Assembly (NCBI RefSeq): GCF_002196705.1
Contig: NZ_NADJ01000040.1
Coordinates: 496,001-560,000 of the forward strand
DNA from: Desulfosporosinus sp. FKB
Lineage (GTDB): Bacteria; Bacillota; Desulfitobacteriia; Desulfitobacteriales; Desulfitobacteriaceae
Direction of reading: 5' to 3'
Length of the DNA: 64,000 bases
Part shown: one piece after another, positions 45,417 through 52,886 of the stretch
Layout of the letters: every line of letters begins with the position of its first letter
How positions within the stretch are numbered: position 1 is the stretch's first letter
The notes under the pieces: generated by a model
The model's database searches: none
What the model was told of the DNA's origin: nothing
Seen by the model: only the letters and a program-made list of their open reading frames with translations
Made by a program: the position numbers and the translations under genes

Positions 45417-46100
45417 TTAGAGGATTCCCCGTTCTTTCAAACTAACATAACGGTTATCTCCAATAATCACGTGATCAAGAACTTCAATTCCCAGAATCTT
45501 TCCCCCGTCTGCCAGACGGCGGGTAACGTCTATATCTTCCTTACTAGGTGTTGGGTCACCGCTGGGATGATTATGTAATAAAATAATGGCATTGGAGTTT
45601 CTCCGAATAGCCTCTTTAAAACATTCCCGCGGATGAACCAACGATGAATTCAGCGAACCAATAGAAATGGGACTGATCCCCAAGACATGATTTTTCGTCG
45701 AAAGAGAGACGACTCGAAAATGTTCTCTGTCGAGATAGCGCATCTCTTCCATGACAATATGGGCCACATCCTGCGGTGAATTAACGGTAGGCCTTGACAT
45801 TGGATCTACAGAAACCGAACGGCGTCCCAATTCAAGGGCAGCTTTCAGCTCAGCGGACTTCGCCTTGCCTAAACCGTGAATTTGAGCTAATTCGTGAACG
45901 GTAAGCTTTCCTAACCCCGAAAGACCGCCAACCCCGGCTAAGATACGTTCTGCCAGAGTTAAAACGTTTTCCCCTTTAATACCGGTGCGCAAGAGGATTG
46001 CCAGAATTTCACTATTGGACAGCACCTCAGGTCCCAGTAAGCAAAGTCTTTCCCGAGGCAATAATTCCTCAGGTAAATCTTTCAGACGCCGATACTCCAT
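45417..46100 (-). CDS. radC: RadC-family JAB-domain protein
   Basis: About 227 residues. An N-terminal helix-hairpin-helix (LTVHELAQIHGLGKAKSAEL) is followed by the JAB/MPN domain with the metal site in ILLHNHPSGDPTPSKED. The true role is uncertain despite the historical name. I choose the ATG at 46100 (MEYRRLKDLPEE); it overlaps the maf end by 32 nt. Confidence 0.93.
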   Translation of the reverse strand: MEYRRLKDLPEELLPRERLCLLGPEVLSNSEILAILLRTGIKGENVLTLAERILAGVGGLSGLGKLTVHELAQIHGLGKAKSAELKAALELGRRSVSVDPMSRPTVNSPQDVAHIVMEEMRYLDREHFRVVSLSTKNHVLGISPISIGSLNSSLVHPRECFKEAIRRNSNAIILLHNHPSGDPTPSKEDIDVTRRLADGGKILGIEVLDHVIIGDNRYVSLKERGIL

Positions 46101-46707
46101 GATACACCCCGCGTGAAGCGATATTTGTCTGCTCAATCCCCCACGCCTTCAACTGTTCCGTTAGATATTCCATAGGAAGACCAATGACGTTTGTCAGCGA
46201 TCCCTCGATGGCTGTGACAAACTTTTTAGCTCCCCCCTGAATTCCATAAGCACCCGCTTTATCCATCGGTTCCCCGCTGCGAACATAATCTTTAATTTCC
46301 TTAGCAGAAATCGGGCGAAAAACCACAGAGGTTTCAATCACCTCAGTCTTTAATTTTCCCAAACTATCGAGCAAAGCCACGCCGGTCAGAACAGCGTGAT
46401 TGCGTCCGCTTAATTCTTGCAGCATTTCTTCTGCTTCCTGCGGATTCGCCGGTTTCCCCAAAATTCGAGTATCCAATACAACCATAGTATCCGCACCTAA
46501 GACAACATCCAAGGAGTCTCCCCCAAGTTTCAGCCACTGCTCAAGGCCCGCTCTTGCTTTGCGTTCTGCTAATTCTCTAACCCCGGGCTTCGGTAACATT
46601 CCATTGGGCAGCGTTTCCGAAACAGTCGATTTAACGGTTTCGAATGTGAAGCCAGCCTCATGAAGCAACATTGATCTGCGGGGAGATGTCGATGCAAGTA
46701 CAAGCAT
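46069..46707 (-). CDS. maf: Maf-family nucleotide pyrophosphatase
   Basis: About 212 residues. MLVLASTSPRRSMLLHEAGF is the substrate-binding start, VVLGADTMVVLD the catalytic Asp region and DKAGAYGIQGGAKKF the C-terminal signature. It removes modified or canonical dTTP/UTP. I choose the ATG at 46707, which follows the DUF4321 stop by one base. Confidence 0.94.
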   Translation of the reverse strand: MLVLASTSPRRSMLLHEAGFTFETVKSTVSETLPNGMLPKPGVRELAERKARAGLEQWLKLGGDSLDVVLGADTMVVLDTRILGKPANPQEAEEMLQELSGRNHAVLTGVALLDSLGKLKTEVIETSVVFRPISAKEIKDYVRSGEPMDKAGAYGIQGGAKKFVTAIEGSLTNVIGLPMEYLTEQLKAWGIEQTNIASRGVYHGVSASERFT

Positions 46708-46708
46708 C

Positions 46709-46972
46709 TTACCACTTCCTTGATAACATATATCCGCCCAGGGCACCGAGTAAGGTAGCACTGGTAATACTCAAACGAAAACCAAAAGAAAGGGAAAGAA
46801 AAAAGAAATCGAGGTAAGTATGTGACGGAAAATCGATGACGGCCGGCTTTAAAAACGGCGCAAAAATGCCGTATTTATCCAAACCGAATCCGACTAGAGT
46901 TCCCAGGGCAGCACCAATCAAAATGAGCAATATTATTCTTCCTGTCCCCGAAGAATTACGCCCAACCGCCAT
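46709..46972 (-). CDS. DUF4321 small membrane protein
   Basis: About 87 residues with two membrane segments (IILLILIGAALGTLVGFGL and FRLSITSATLLGALGGYML). Proteins of this type sit just upstream of maf in many Peptococcaceae. I choose the ATG at 46972 after GGAAGGGG; the longer frame would include the ribosome binding site. Function unknown. It is first in the maf-radC-mre transcript; 46991-47256 is the divergent promoter region, with no gene seen. Confidence 0.82.
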   Translation of the reverse strand: MAVGRNSSGTGRIILLILIGAALGTLVGFGLDKYGIFAPFLKPAVIDFPSHTYLDFFFLSLSFGFRLSITSATLLGALGGYMLSRKW

Positions 46973-47256
46973 AGTTTTTTCCCCTTCCATCTACAGAAAT
47001 TCAGTCTTTTTATCTACAAATCCCCAAACTATGACTTCTCACTAAGTTTAGCATCTTCCCCCTGACTAAGCAAGTTCAACCCCTTGCCTGAAGCCTAAAA
47101 AGAACACCTTTGAAAAAATAAAAATCATTCTCCATACAATCGTTTACCTCAAAACCTCTTTATCTTTATGCCTTACTTTGGATAGGGGTTTCCAACTCTT
47201 AAACCGTCTTATATCTTTAAAAGAATATCTTCGAATTAACTTCCATAATATAACAC

Positions 47257-47305
47257 CACCTCTTGGAATATACACACTTGATGTGTATAATATAGCCAAG
47301 AGGTG
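47257..47305 (+). promoter_or_regulatory. hicAB promoter with nested inverted-repeat operator
   Basis: TTGGAA (47263-47268) and TATAAT (47286-47291) are 17 bp apart. The spacer holds TATACACA/TGTGTATA, and an outer pair CACCTCTTGG/CCAAGAGGTG flanks the whole promoter, its right arm overlapping the hicA ribosome binding site. The inner palindrome is a likely HicB operator; the outer one could also fold in mRNA. Confidence 0.75.
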
Positions 47306-47310
47306 AAGCG

Positions 47311-47484
47311 ATGAAAAGAAAGGATTTGATTAAACTTCTGGAGAAAAATGGCTGGTACTTCAAAAGAGAAGGTCATGACCATACAATCTTCACCAACGGC
47401 TTAGATAATGAACCGATTTCAAGGCAATCGGAAATTGATGATATATTAGCAAAAAAGATTATCAAGAGACGGGGGTTAAAATAA
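47311..47484 (+). CDS. hicA: HicA-family mRNA interferase toxin
   Basis: 57 residues beginning MKRKDLIKLLEKNGW, then YFKREGHDHTIF with the family's catalytic His, and a C-terminal ISRQSEIDDILAKKIIKR. HicA is a double-stranded RNA-binding-fold RNase. AGGTGAAG precedes the ATG. HicB follows 32 nt later. The C-terminal half departs from the common H-R-E-I/L pattern but keeps its length. Confidence 0.88.
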   Translation: MKRKDLIKLLEKNGWYFKREGHDHTIFTNGLDNEPISRQSEIDDILAKKIIKRRGLK

Positions 47485-47516
47485 GCCTCGATACTACTAA
47501 AAAAGGAGTGCATAAA

Positions 47517-47903
47517 ATGATTAAGGCCTACCCAATTATTCTGACTCCCGCAAAAATCGGTTACGTTGTGACCGTCCCTGATCTAGATATCAATACTCAG
47601 GGAAAGGATATTGCTGAAGCCATCTATATGGCTCGTGATGCAATAGGACTTTGGGGAATTACTGAACAAGACGATGGCAGGAAAATTCCAGAACCCTCCA
47701 GCGTTGAGCCGGAACATGAACCTAATGAAATGGTAACCTGGGTGGATATCGACTTTGACAAATACCGCAAGGCAAATGATATGACAACAATGCGAATCAA
47801 CGTTTCTGTGCCAAAGTACCTCAAAGTCTTGGGAGATGAAGCCGGGGTGAATTTCTCTCAAGAACTACAGGAACGTCTAAAGGAAAAACTCATTAACAGC
47901 TAA
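47517..47903 (+). CDS. hicB: HicB-family antitoxin
   Basis: About 128 residues. An RNase H-like N-terminal domain (AYPIILTPAKIGYVVTVPDL, then EAIYMARDAIGLWGI) precedes a C-terminal ribbon-helix-helix-like DNA-binding part (MTTMRINVSVPKYLKVLGDE). I choose the ATG at 47517, 8 nt after AAGGAG; a GTG at 47508 overlaps that site. It should neutralise HicA and repress the operon. Confidence 0.92.
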   Translation: MIKAYPIILTPAKIGYVVTVPDLDINTQGKDIAEAIYMARDAIGLWGITEQDDGRKIPEPSSVEPEHEPNEMVTWVDIDFDKYRKANDMTTMRINVSVPKYLKVLGDEAGVNFSQELQERLKEKLINS

Positions 47904-47904
47904 C

Positions 47905-47930
47905 TGAAGCAGCCGTAATCGGCTGCTTCA
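47905..47930 (+). terminator. Hairpin after hicB
   Basis: TGAAGCAGCC pairs exactly with GGCTGCTTCA, just past the stop codon. No T-run follows, so it may stabilise or weakly terminate. Confidence 0.55.
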
Positions 47931-47942
47931 CCCCAAATAGAA

Positions 47943-47962
47943 AAGAGCCTTTACAGGCTCTT
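47943..47962 (-). terminator. Terminator of the His/Trp/Gly-rich peptide gene
   Basis: AAGAGCCT pairs with AGGCTCTT over TTAC (GTAA in the minus-strand transcript), followed on the minus strand by TTTCTATTT. Confidence 0.75.
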
Positions 47963-47967
47963 GAAGC

Positions 47968-48087
47968 TTACCAATGACGATGTCTCCAACCAAAATGATG
48001 TCCCCAACCAAAAAACGGATGATGATGGAATCCCCACCCCAGATGTCCCGCATGGTGATAACCCCAATAACCAGGCATGCCGTACAT
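47968..48087 (-). CDS. His/Trp/Gly-rich 39-residue peptide
   Basis: It begins MYGMPGYWGYHHAGHLGWGF and continues with HHHPFFGWGHHFGWRHRHW. It has 10 His, 6 Trp and 9 Gly in 39 residues, and no Cys, Asp, Glu or Lys. GGGGA lies 7 nt before the ATG and a terminator follows directly. Similar short Gly/His-rich peptides exist in sporeformers as coat or metal-binding proteins; neither role is shown here. It is too short for standard gene callers. Confidence 0.65.
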   Translation of the reverse strand: MYGMPGYWGYHHAGHLGWGFHHHPFFGWGHHFGWRHRHW

Positions 48088-48199
48088 ATATTATTCCCCC
48101 TATTTCCTATAATGGAGTTAGATTACTATACAGTCCATAATATGGAAGGAAAATTTTGTCCCGTGCATGTACAGCACATTCGGATTAAGCTGAACGAAT

Positions 48200-48379
48200 T
48201 CAATCTATACCTGTAAAAACCAGCTTCAAATCTATTGTTAGATTCGGGATAATATTAAGGGATATTTGATCTTCCTCTGAGTATACTTCTTGTCTTCCAT
48301 AACGGCCATCCTCTTGAAGTACAAATACACTTACTATTTTCCCTTCAAGTTCAACAATACATGGATAAAAGATTTCGCT
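48200..48379 (-). pseudogene. C-terminal remnant of an Uma2-family (DUF820) nuclease
   Basis: An open stretch without a start reads VELEGKIVSVFVLQEDGRYG, then QEVYSEEDQISL and a final LTIDLKLVF. This matches the C-terminal strand pattern of Uma2 family endonucleases, which are normally about 190 residues. The N-terminal two thirds, with the catalytic residues, are gone. Confidence 0.55.
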
Positions 48380-48462
48380 CTATAACTTCATCATATCAAG
48401 TAAGCCGGTAAAGGGGAACCCCCCAAAACCTGTGCTTTTGATCGCTAAATGAAGAATGAAGA

Positions 48463-48509
48463 ACGGTTCTTTACGGCATGAAAATTAAGTTCATACAGTA
48501 AAGAACCGT
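48463..48509 (-). terminator. Hairpin downstream of the 40-residue membrane peptide
   Basis: ACGGTTCTTTAC pairs exactly with GTAAAGAACCGT, with an inner ATGAA/TTCAT. The T-run on the minus strand is broken (TTCTTCATTCTTC). Confidence 0.5.
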
Positions 48510-48563
48510 CCCTTGTTTCTCTCGGAATTTCTCTTATTCTTTGTTAACCCACAGCTTGTCTGA

Positions 48564-48686
48564 TTAGTGAAACAAAAGATATGAAACACCTATAACACAC
48601 AATGCAATTAGGATACACACCCCGATGATAATTTTATTTTGCTTTCCAGCATTCATTTTATGCCAAGGTAATGGTTTATCCGACAA
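48564..48686 (-). CDS. 40-residue single-span membrane peptide
   Basis: TTG start at 48686, 8 nt after GGGGG. The peptide begins SDKPLPWHKMNAGKQNK, followed by one membrane segment IIIGVCILIALCVIGVSYLL. A hairpin follows. Not recognised. Upstream is repeat copy E and then aspA. Confidence 0.5.
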   Translation of the reverse strand: MSDKPLPWHKMNAGKQNKIIIGVCILIALCVIGVSYLLFH

Positions 48687-48807
48687 ATCAAGATCCCCCT
48701 AAACAAAATTCTTACCTCAACTGTAGAATATAGCATAGAAGGTGTAAATAGTCCATATAGCCTATCTTTTGCTAAGGATCCGCCGGGGAAACAGGCCACT
48801 AAACCAA

Positions 48808-48968
48808 GAGAATCGCGTCACAACGCGTAAAGCCTTTGCGCAAGTCGCAGCCAAACTCGGCTTTAAATTCCCTTTCATCAGCAGGGCACCCTGCCCGCTT
48901 GCATCAAGAATTTAACGCCCTAGTTTGGCGCGACGAACGCATGGCTGAACAAGTGTGACGCGATTCTC
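48808..48968 (+). repeat. Structured repeat element, copy E (short form)
   Basis: Perfect 15-bp arms GAGAATCGCGTCACA and TGTGACGCGATTCTC, different from those of every other copy but complementary. The inner long stem is kept. The two apical hairpins are precisely missing, leaving CAGGG-ca-CCCTG. The right end is 3 bp from the aspA stop. Confidence 0.92.
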
Positions 48969-48971
48969 TCC

Positions 48972-50381
48972 CTATTTTCTCTTCAACAACTCCGCCCCCG
49001 CAATACCGGGTTTCGTCATTTCATAGGGATGTAAAATTATATCAAGCTCTTCAGAAGTCAAAACTCCCTTTTCCAGCACAATATCCCGAACAGGTCTGCC
49101 GCTCATAATCGCTTCCTTAGCCACACCGGAAGCTACTTCATAGCCTACGTGCGGGTTAATGGCGGTAACAATCCCCACACTGTTTTCCACCATGTGTCTG
49201 CAGCGTTCGACATTTGCCGTGATCCCCTCCACACAACGTTGGCGGAAAACACGGATCACATTGCGTAATATATCTAAGGACTGCAGCAAGTTAAACACAA
49301 CGACAGGTTCCATAACATTCAGTTCAAGCTGCCCGGCTCCACAAGCTAAGGCAATCGTAAAATCATTCCCCTGAACCTGAAAAGCAACTTGATTAACCAC
49401 TTCAGCCATCACTGGGTTTACTTTTCCAGGCATGATTGAAGACCCTGGCTGCATCGGGGGCAGATTAATCTCATTCAAACCGGTTCTCGGCCCCGAGGCC
49501 ATCAGCCGCAAGTCATTTGCCACTTTAGAAAGATTAACAGCCAAAGTTTTCAGAGCTCCCGAAACCTCCATAAAGGCATCCGTGTTCTGAGTGGCATCAA
49601 CCAAATCATCGGCCATACGCATTGGCAGGTCTGTCCAGTCCACAATACGTTCCGTAACCTTCTCAATATACCTGGGGTCTGCATTCAAACCCGTACCTAC
49701 CGCAGTAGCACCCATATTAATCACTTCAAGAGATTTGATCGCCTGCTTTATCCGCTGAAGATCACGGCCTATCATATGAGCATAGGCCGAAAACTCCTGA
49801 CCAAGTCGAATCGGCACTGCATCCTGTAAATGAGTCCTGCCCATTTTAATGACACCGTCAAATTCCTGAGCTTTCTTCTCCAGGGATTGGCGCAATTCGT
49901 CTAAAGCCTTCACTAAATCCGTAGCCACATTCAGACTGGCGATCCGAATTGCCGTAGGAAACACATCGTTGGTGCTTTGTGCCATGTTGACATGAACATT
50001 GGGATGAACTTTAAAGTACTCTCCCTTTTTACCGTCAAGAAGCTCTATCGCCCGATTGGCAATAACTTCATTGGCGTTCATATTTATAGAAGTCCCGGCC
50101 CCCCCTTGAATCACATCAACAACAAACTGATCATCAAACTTCCCGTCAATAAGCTCCTTCGAAGCTTCAACAATCACTTTGCCTATGGCAGGACTTAGAG
50201 AACCAACAAACATATTAGCCTCAGCCGCCGCTCCTTTAACCATGCCCAAAGCACGAATTAACTCTCGATGAGGATGATACCCCGTAATGGGGAAATTTTC
50301 GGTTGCTCTTAATGTTTGAATCCCATAATAAACATCATCCGGAACATCATGAACACCTATCAAATCTTTTTCTTGACGCAT
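48972..50381 (-). CDS. aspA: Aspartate ammonia-lyase
   Basis: About 469 residues. TLRATENFPITG near the start, GGAGTSINMNANEVIAN, HPNVHVNMAQSTNDVFPTA and the superfamily signature GSSIMPGKVNPVM are all present. The N-terminus and length fit aspartase better than fumarase C, although the two are close. It deaminates aspartate to fumarate and ammonia. I choose the ATG at 50381, 8 nt after GGGGAGG. Confidence 0.92.
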   Translation of the reverse strand: MRQEKDLIGVHDVPDDVYYGIQTLRATENFPITGYHPHRELIRALGMVKGAAAEANMFVGSLSPAIGKVIVEASKELIDGKFDDQFVVDVIQGGAGTSINMNANEVIANRAIELLDGKKGEYFKVHPNVHVNMAQSTNDVFPTAIRIASLNVATDLVKALDELRQSLEKKAQEFDGVIKMGRTHLQDAVPIRLGQEFSAYAHMIGRDLQRIKQAIKSLEVINMGATAVGTGLNADPRYIEKVTERIVDWTDLPMRMADDLVDATQNTDAFMEVSGALKTLAVNLSKVANDLRLMASGPRTGLNEINLPPMQPGSSIMPGKVNPVMAEVVNQVAFQVQGNDFTIALACGAGQLELNVMEPVVVFNLLQSLDILRNVIRVFRQRCVEGITANVERCRHMVENSVGIVTAINPHVGYEVASGVAKEAIMSGRPVRDIVLEKGVLTSEELDIILHPYEMTKPGIAGAELLKRK

Positions 50382-50514
50382 ACTTTGTCCTCCCCAATCA
50401 TAAGCGAAGTAAGTATAATGTATTTTGTATACATTATACAACCATTCTGAAAGGTTGTCGACGGAAAACTAACAAGCATTTAAAGAACGAAAAGATCTTC
50501 CCTTTACTTATTAG

Positions 50515-50545
50515 CCAAGAGGCGCGCAATTATACGGCATTACTT
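50515..50545 (+). repeat. Solo left end of the structured repeat element (copy H)
   Basis: GCCAAGAGGCGCGCAATTA, then TACGGC, matches the left arm and flank of copies F and G. No right arm or inner stem follows. It lies in the 50442-50681 gap, which holds nothing else that I can support. Confidence 0.6.
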
Positions 50546-50681
50546 TTGAAGGTGTCCTAAGAAAGCGGAATGTGCATTTTTCATCTTTTACATAAAGAAT
50601 TGGTATTACATTCCTTTGTGACAGTGCCCCTAGACAAATGTACTCGATATTTCTTCTACTTCATTAAACCCTATCTTATTC

Positions 50682-51158
50682 TTATAAGTCTAAGTACATA
50701 ACCTTACTTAGATCTTTAAAACCCTTCCTTGAATAAAATTTATCCGCTGAATTATTGAAAGAATACACTTTTAATTCAACCCTTACTATTTTCTTACTTT
50801 TAGCCCATCCAATAACTTTACTCAATAACAAAGAACCAATTTGATAATTCTGGTACTCTTTCTTCACAGCAATACCGTCTAACTGTACCCATTCCCTCTT
50901 CTTGATAACTGGGAAATCAGTTGATTTTTGAATACAACACTCCGCAAAAGCTACAACTATCGAATCAACAACTGCAACAAATAGGGTCTTATTACCATCA
51001 TTGATGATTTCTGATATATATTCTTTTGCCCTTCCATAATCTTCAGGTTTCTTGAAAAGCTCAGGATGATTTAACCTGTGTTGTTCATCAAGTTCAACAT
51101 AAATTTCACATAAGTCTTCGTAATCATTTATTTCTGCTTCTCTTATCTTAATGTCCAA
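50682..51158 (-). CDS. GNAT-family N-acetyltransferase
   Basis: 158 residues with the acetyl-CoA fold: IKIREAEINDYEDLCEIY at the start, LDGIAVKKEYQNYQIGSLLL as the Q/R-x-x-G-x-G/A pyrophosphate loop (here QNYQIG) and FYSRKGFKDL at the end. The substrate is unknown. It follows the MerR/GyrI genes on the same strand and may be cotranscribed. Confidence 0.88.
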   Translation of the reverse strand: MDIKIREAEINDYEDLCEIYVELDEQHRLNHPELFKKPEDYGRAKEYISEIINDGNKTLFVAVVDSIVVAFAECCIQKSTDFPVIKKREWVQLDGIAVKKEYQNYQIGSLLLSKVIGWAKSKKIVRVELKVYSFNNSADKFYSRKGFKDLSKVMYLDL

Positions 51159-51192
51159 AAGTAAGTCCTCCAGCGACTGATTAACTATAAAT

Positions 51193-51855
51193 CTAGATTT
51201 TTTTGACTGGGTGCCTTAATACTGTTTTTAACTTTTCGGGTGTCGTCTTTCGTGGATCACTTAAATAAATTTCATGATGACGTCGAATTTGACCAGAAGA
51301 AAGTGTATCGGAGATCGCACATATATATCCATTATTCAAAAGGAATTGTTCCATTTGCCCAAGAGTAACCGGCTCGCTATCATAGGGGCCCTTATGCATC
51401 ATTTGTACACAGAGTCCCTCTGTCAAAGATTCGAAGCGAGCTTTTGTTAGATCAAGCTTAGGCTTTTTCTGTTTGAGCACGCTAACAGCCCAGTTAAAAA
51501 CTTCCTCGTTGACAAATTCAGGTTGACGAATCATAGAGGTCCATTGAAATTTAGATTTATCGATTAACTGTGTACCGTCAAAACTATTGTCCTTAGACCA
51601 CCACAGTCCCTCCAAAGGCGGTACAACATATTCGAAATATCCTGCAGGTTGCTTTCCGCTCATCTTACTCATCTTAATGGCAAAGCTTAAACCGTAAAGA
51701 ACTTCCAAGGCGTCCTGATATTCTTCAGAAGTATTCGGGTCCCCTGCACCATCAACCATAATGAAATTCATCGCCGGAACGTCAATAAGGACAGGCTTTT
51801 GTTTGGGCATATACAAATCCTTATATTCTTTTTTGTAATCGAATTTATCAGCCAT
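51193..51855 (-). CDS. GyrI-like small-molecule-binding domain protein
   Basis: 220 residues. VLIDVPAMNFIMVDGAGDPN and the C-terminal CVQMMHKGPYDSEPVTLGQM match the GyrI-like/COG4832 family. These bind hydrophobic small molecules, and some hydrolyse them. It lies 3 nt after the MerR-type gene, which carries a second GyrI-like domain, so the two may sense or sequester the same compound (inference). Confidence 0.85.
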   Translation of the reverse strand: MADKFDYKKEYKDLYMPKQKPVLIDVPAMNFIMVDGAGDPNTSEEYQDALEVLYGLSFAIKMSKMSGKQPAGYFEYVVPPLEGLWWSKDNSFDGTQLIDKSKFQWTSMIRQPEFVNEEVFNWAVSVLKQKKPKLDLTKARFESLTEGLCVQMMHKGPYDSEPVTLGQMEQFLLNNGYICAISDTLSSGQIRRHHEIYLSDPRKTTPEKLKTVLRHPVKKI

Positions 51856-51858
51856 AGT

Positions 51859-52659
51859 TTAACCCTCCTGTTCAATGGGAATCACAATTTCTGTAACATA
51901 CTTATTGGGATTACCTTTAAAAACCAGGCCAGGCCCTTTATGATAAATCTCTCTCGAAGGCAGTATAGACTTAAGACTATGTTCTTTCGCATAATCCAAC
52001 ACAGCTTTGTAAGCTAAATTCAAAGTTTCATAAGTCCCGATATGCATGGTGCAAATTGCTCGTATTTTGGGCAACTGTTTTGAAGCAGTTTTCTTTCCTG
52101 CTGCCATCCCTTTAGTAGGAACGCAAAGTTCAATATCGGCCTCTTCCCTAAAATCGTCATCGTAATAGCAGCAAAACGGTTCTCCGGAAGTTTTTCCTTT
52201 AGCCTCTTGATAGATCATGCCTATGTATTTACCAACATTGCTATACTTTCCTTTAAATCGAATAGCTGTAACTGTCAGTGCGTTGAATTCTTTTAGCTCA
52301 ATTTTGTAGTTCATACTACTTACCTCCATCTTTTTCGGCTGAAGGTAAAGGTCAATTTTGTTAATCAGTTCTTTTCCTTTACTGATCTGTTCAGCAATCA
52401 TTTCTTGCTTCTCGGATAAATAATATGATAAATCATCATGACTATCACAATTGGCAATGATATCTCTAATTTCTGAAATAGAAAAATCTAAATTACGTAA
52501 TAAAATAACAACCTTTGCTCTTTCAAAATCATTGTCATCATAATAACGATAAGCGTTTTCTGCACGGTAAGACGGCTTCAAGATATTCTGTTCATCGTAA
52601 TACCTCAAGGTCTTGACCGTTAAATTCGTAATTTTAGAAAACTCACTGATTTTATACAT
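51859..52659 (-). CDS. MerR-family regulator with GyrI-like effector domain
   Basis: About 266 residues. The winged helix (KISEFSKITNLTVKTLRYYD) is followed by a coiled-coil linker at about 75-115 and an effector-binding domain of BmrR/GyrI type from about 120 to the end. I choose the ATG at 52659, 7 nt after GGAGG. The promoter has the long spacer that MerR proteins untwist. Multidrug or stress sensing is the usual role. Confidence 0.92.
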   Translation of the reverse strand: MYKISEFSKITNLTVKTLRYYDEQNILKPSYRAENAYRYYDDNDFERAKVVILLRNLDFSISEIRDIIANCDSHDDLSYYLSEKQEMIAEQISKGKELINKIDLYLQPKKMEVSSMNYKIELKEFNALTVTAIRFKGKYSNVGKYIGMIYQEAKGKTSGEPFCCYYDDDFREEADIELCVPTKGMAAGKKTASKQLPKIRAICTMHIGTYETLNLAYKAVLDYAKEHSLKSILPSREIYHKGPGLVFKGNPNKYVTEIVIPIEQEG

Positions 52660-52679
52660 GACCTCACCTCCTCGTAAGC

Positions 52680-52711
52680 AGTATAAACCCTCCATTGCAA
52701 GGGATAGTCAA
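52680..52711 (-). promoter_or_regulatory. MerR-type promoter/operator
   Basis: TTGACT (52711-52706) and TATACT (52685-52680) have a 20-bp spacer containing the dyad CCCT...AGGG. The long spacer is diagnostic of MerR activation, so the gene is probably autoregulated. Confidence 0.75.
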
Positions 52712-52829
52712 TAGGCGTTTCGGGGCAAAAAATTCCCATCCCAGTCTTACTATTATATTCCTTTAGAGATAAAACCAAGGCAGGTCTAGTTCCTCGCTGC
52801 TCATGACCGGCCTGGAATCCACAATGCAA
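52703..52829 (-). pseudogene. MazF toxin fragment
   Basis: FQAGHEQRGTRPALVLSLKE, then YNSKTGMGIFCPETPI, matches residues ~18-55 of MazF/PemK endoribonucleases. Both ends are missing, and the MerR-type promoter now occupies its 3' side. There is no antitoxin nearby. Confidence 0.65.
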
Positions 52830-52886
52830 ATTTCCAGTATCGTATTTTCCAACTTGGAAACTCTAACTAAAAGGAGTGTGATAAGG

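Noticed and set aside
47974-48216. Plus-strand 80-codon Met/Pro-rich frame
   Set aside because: It is the antisense of the His/Trp/Gly-rich peptide gene, which has the ribosome binding site and terminator.
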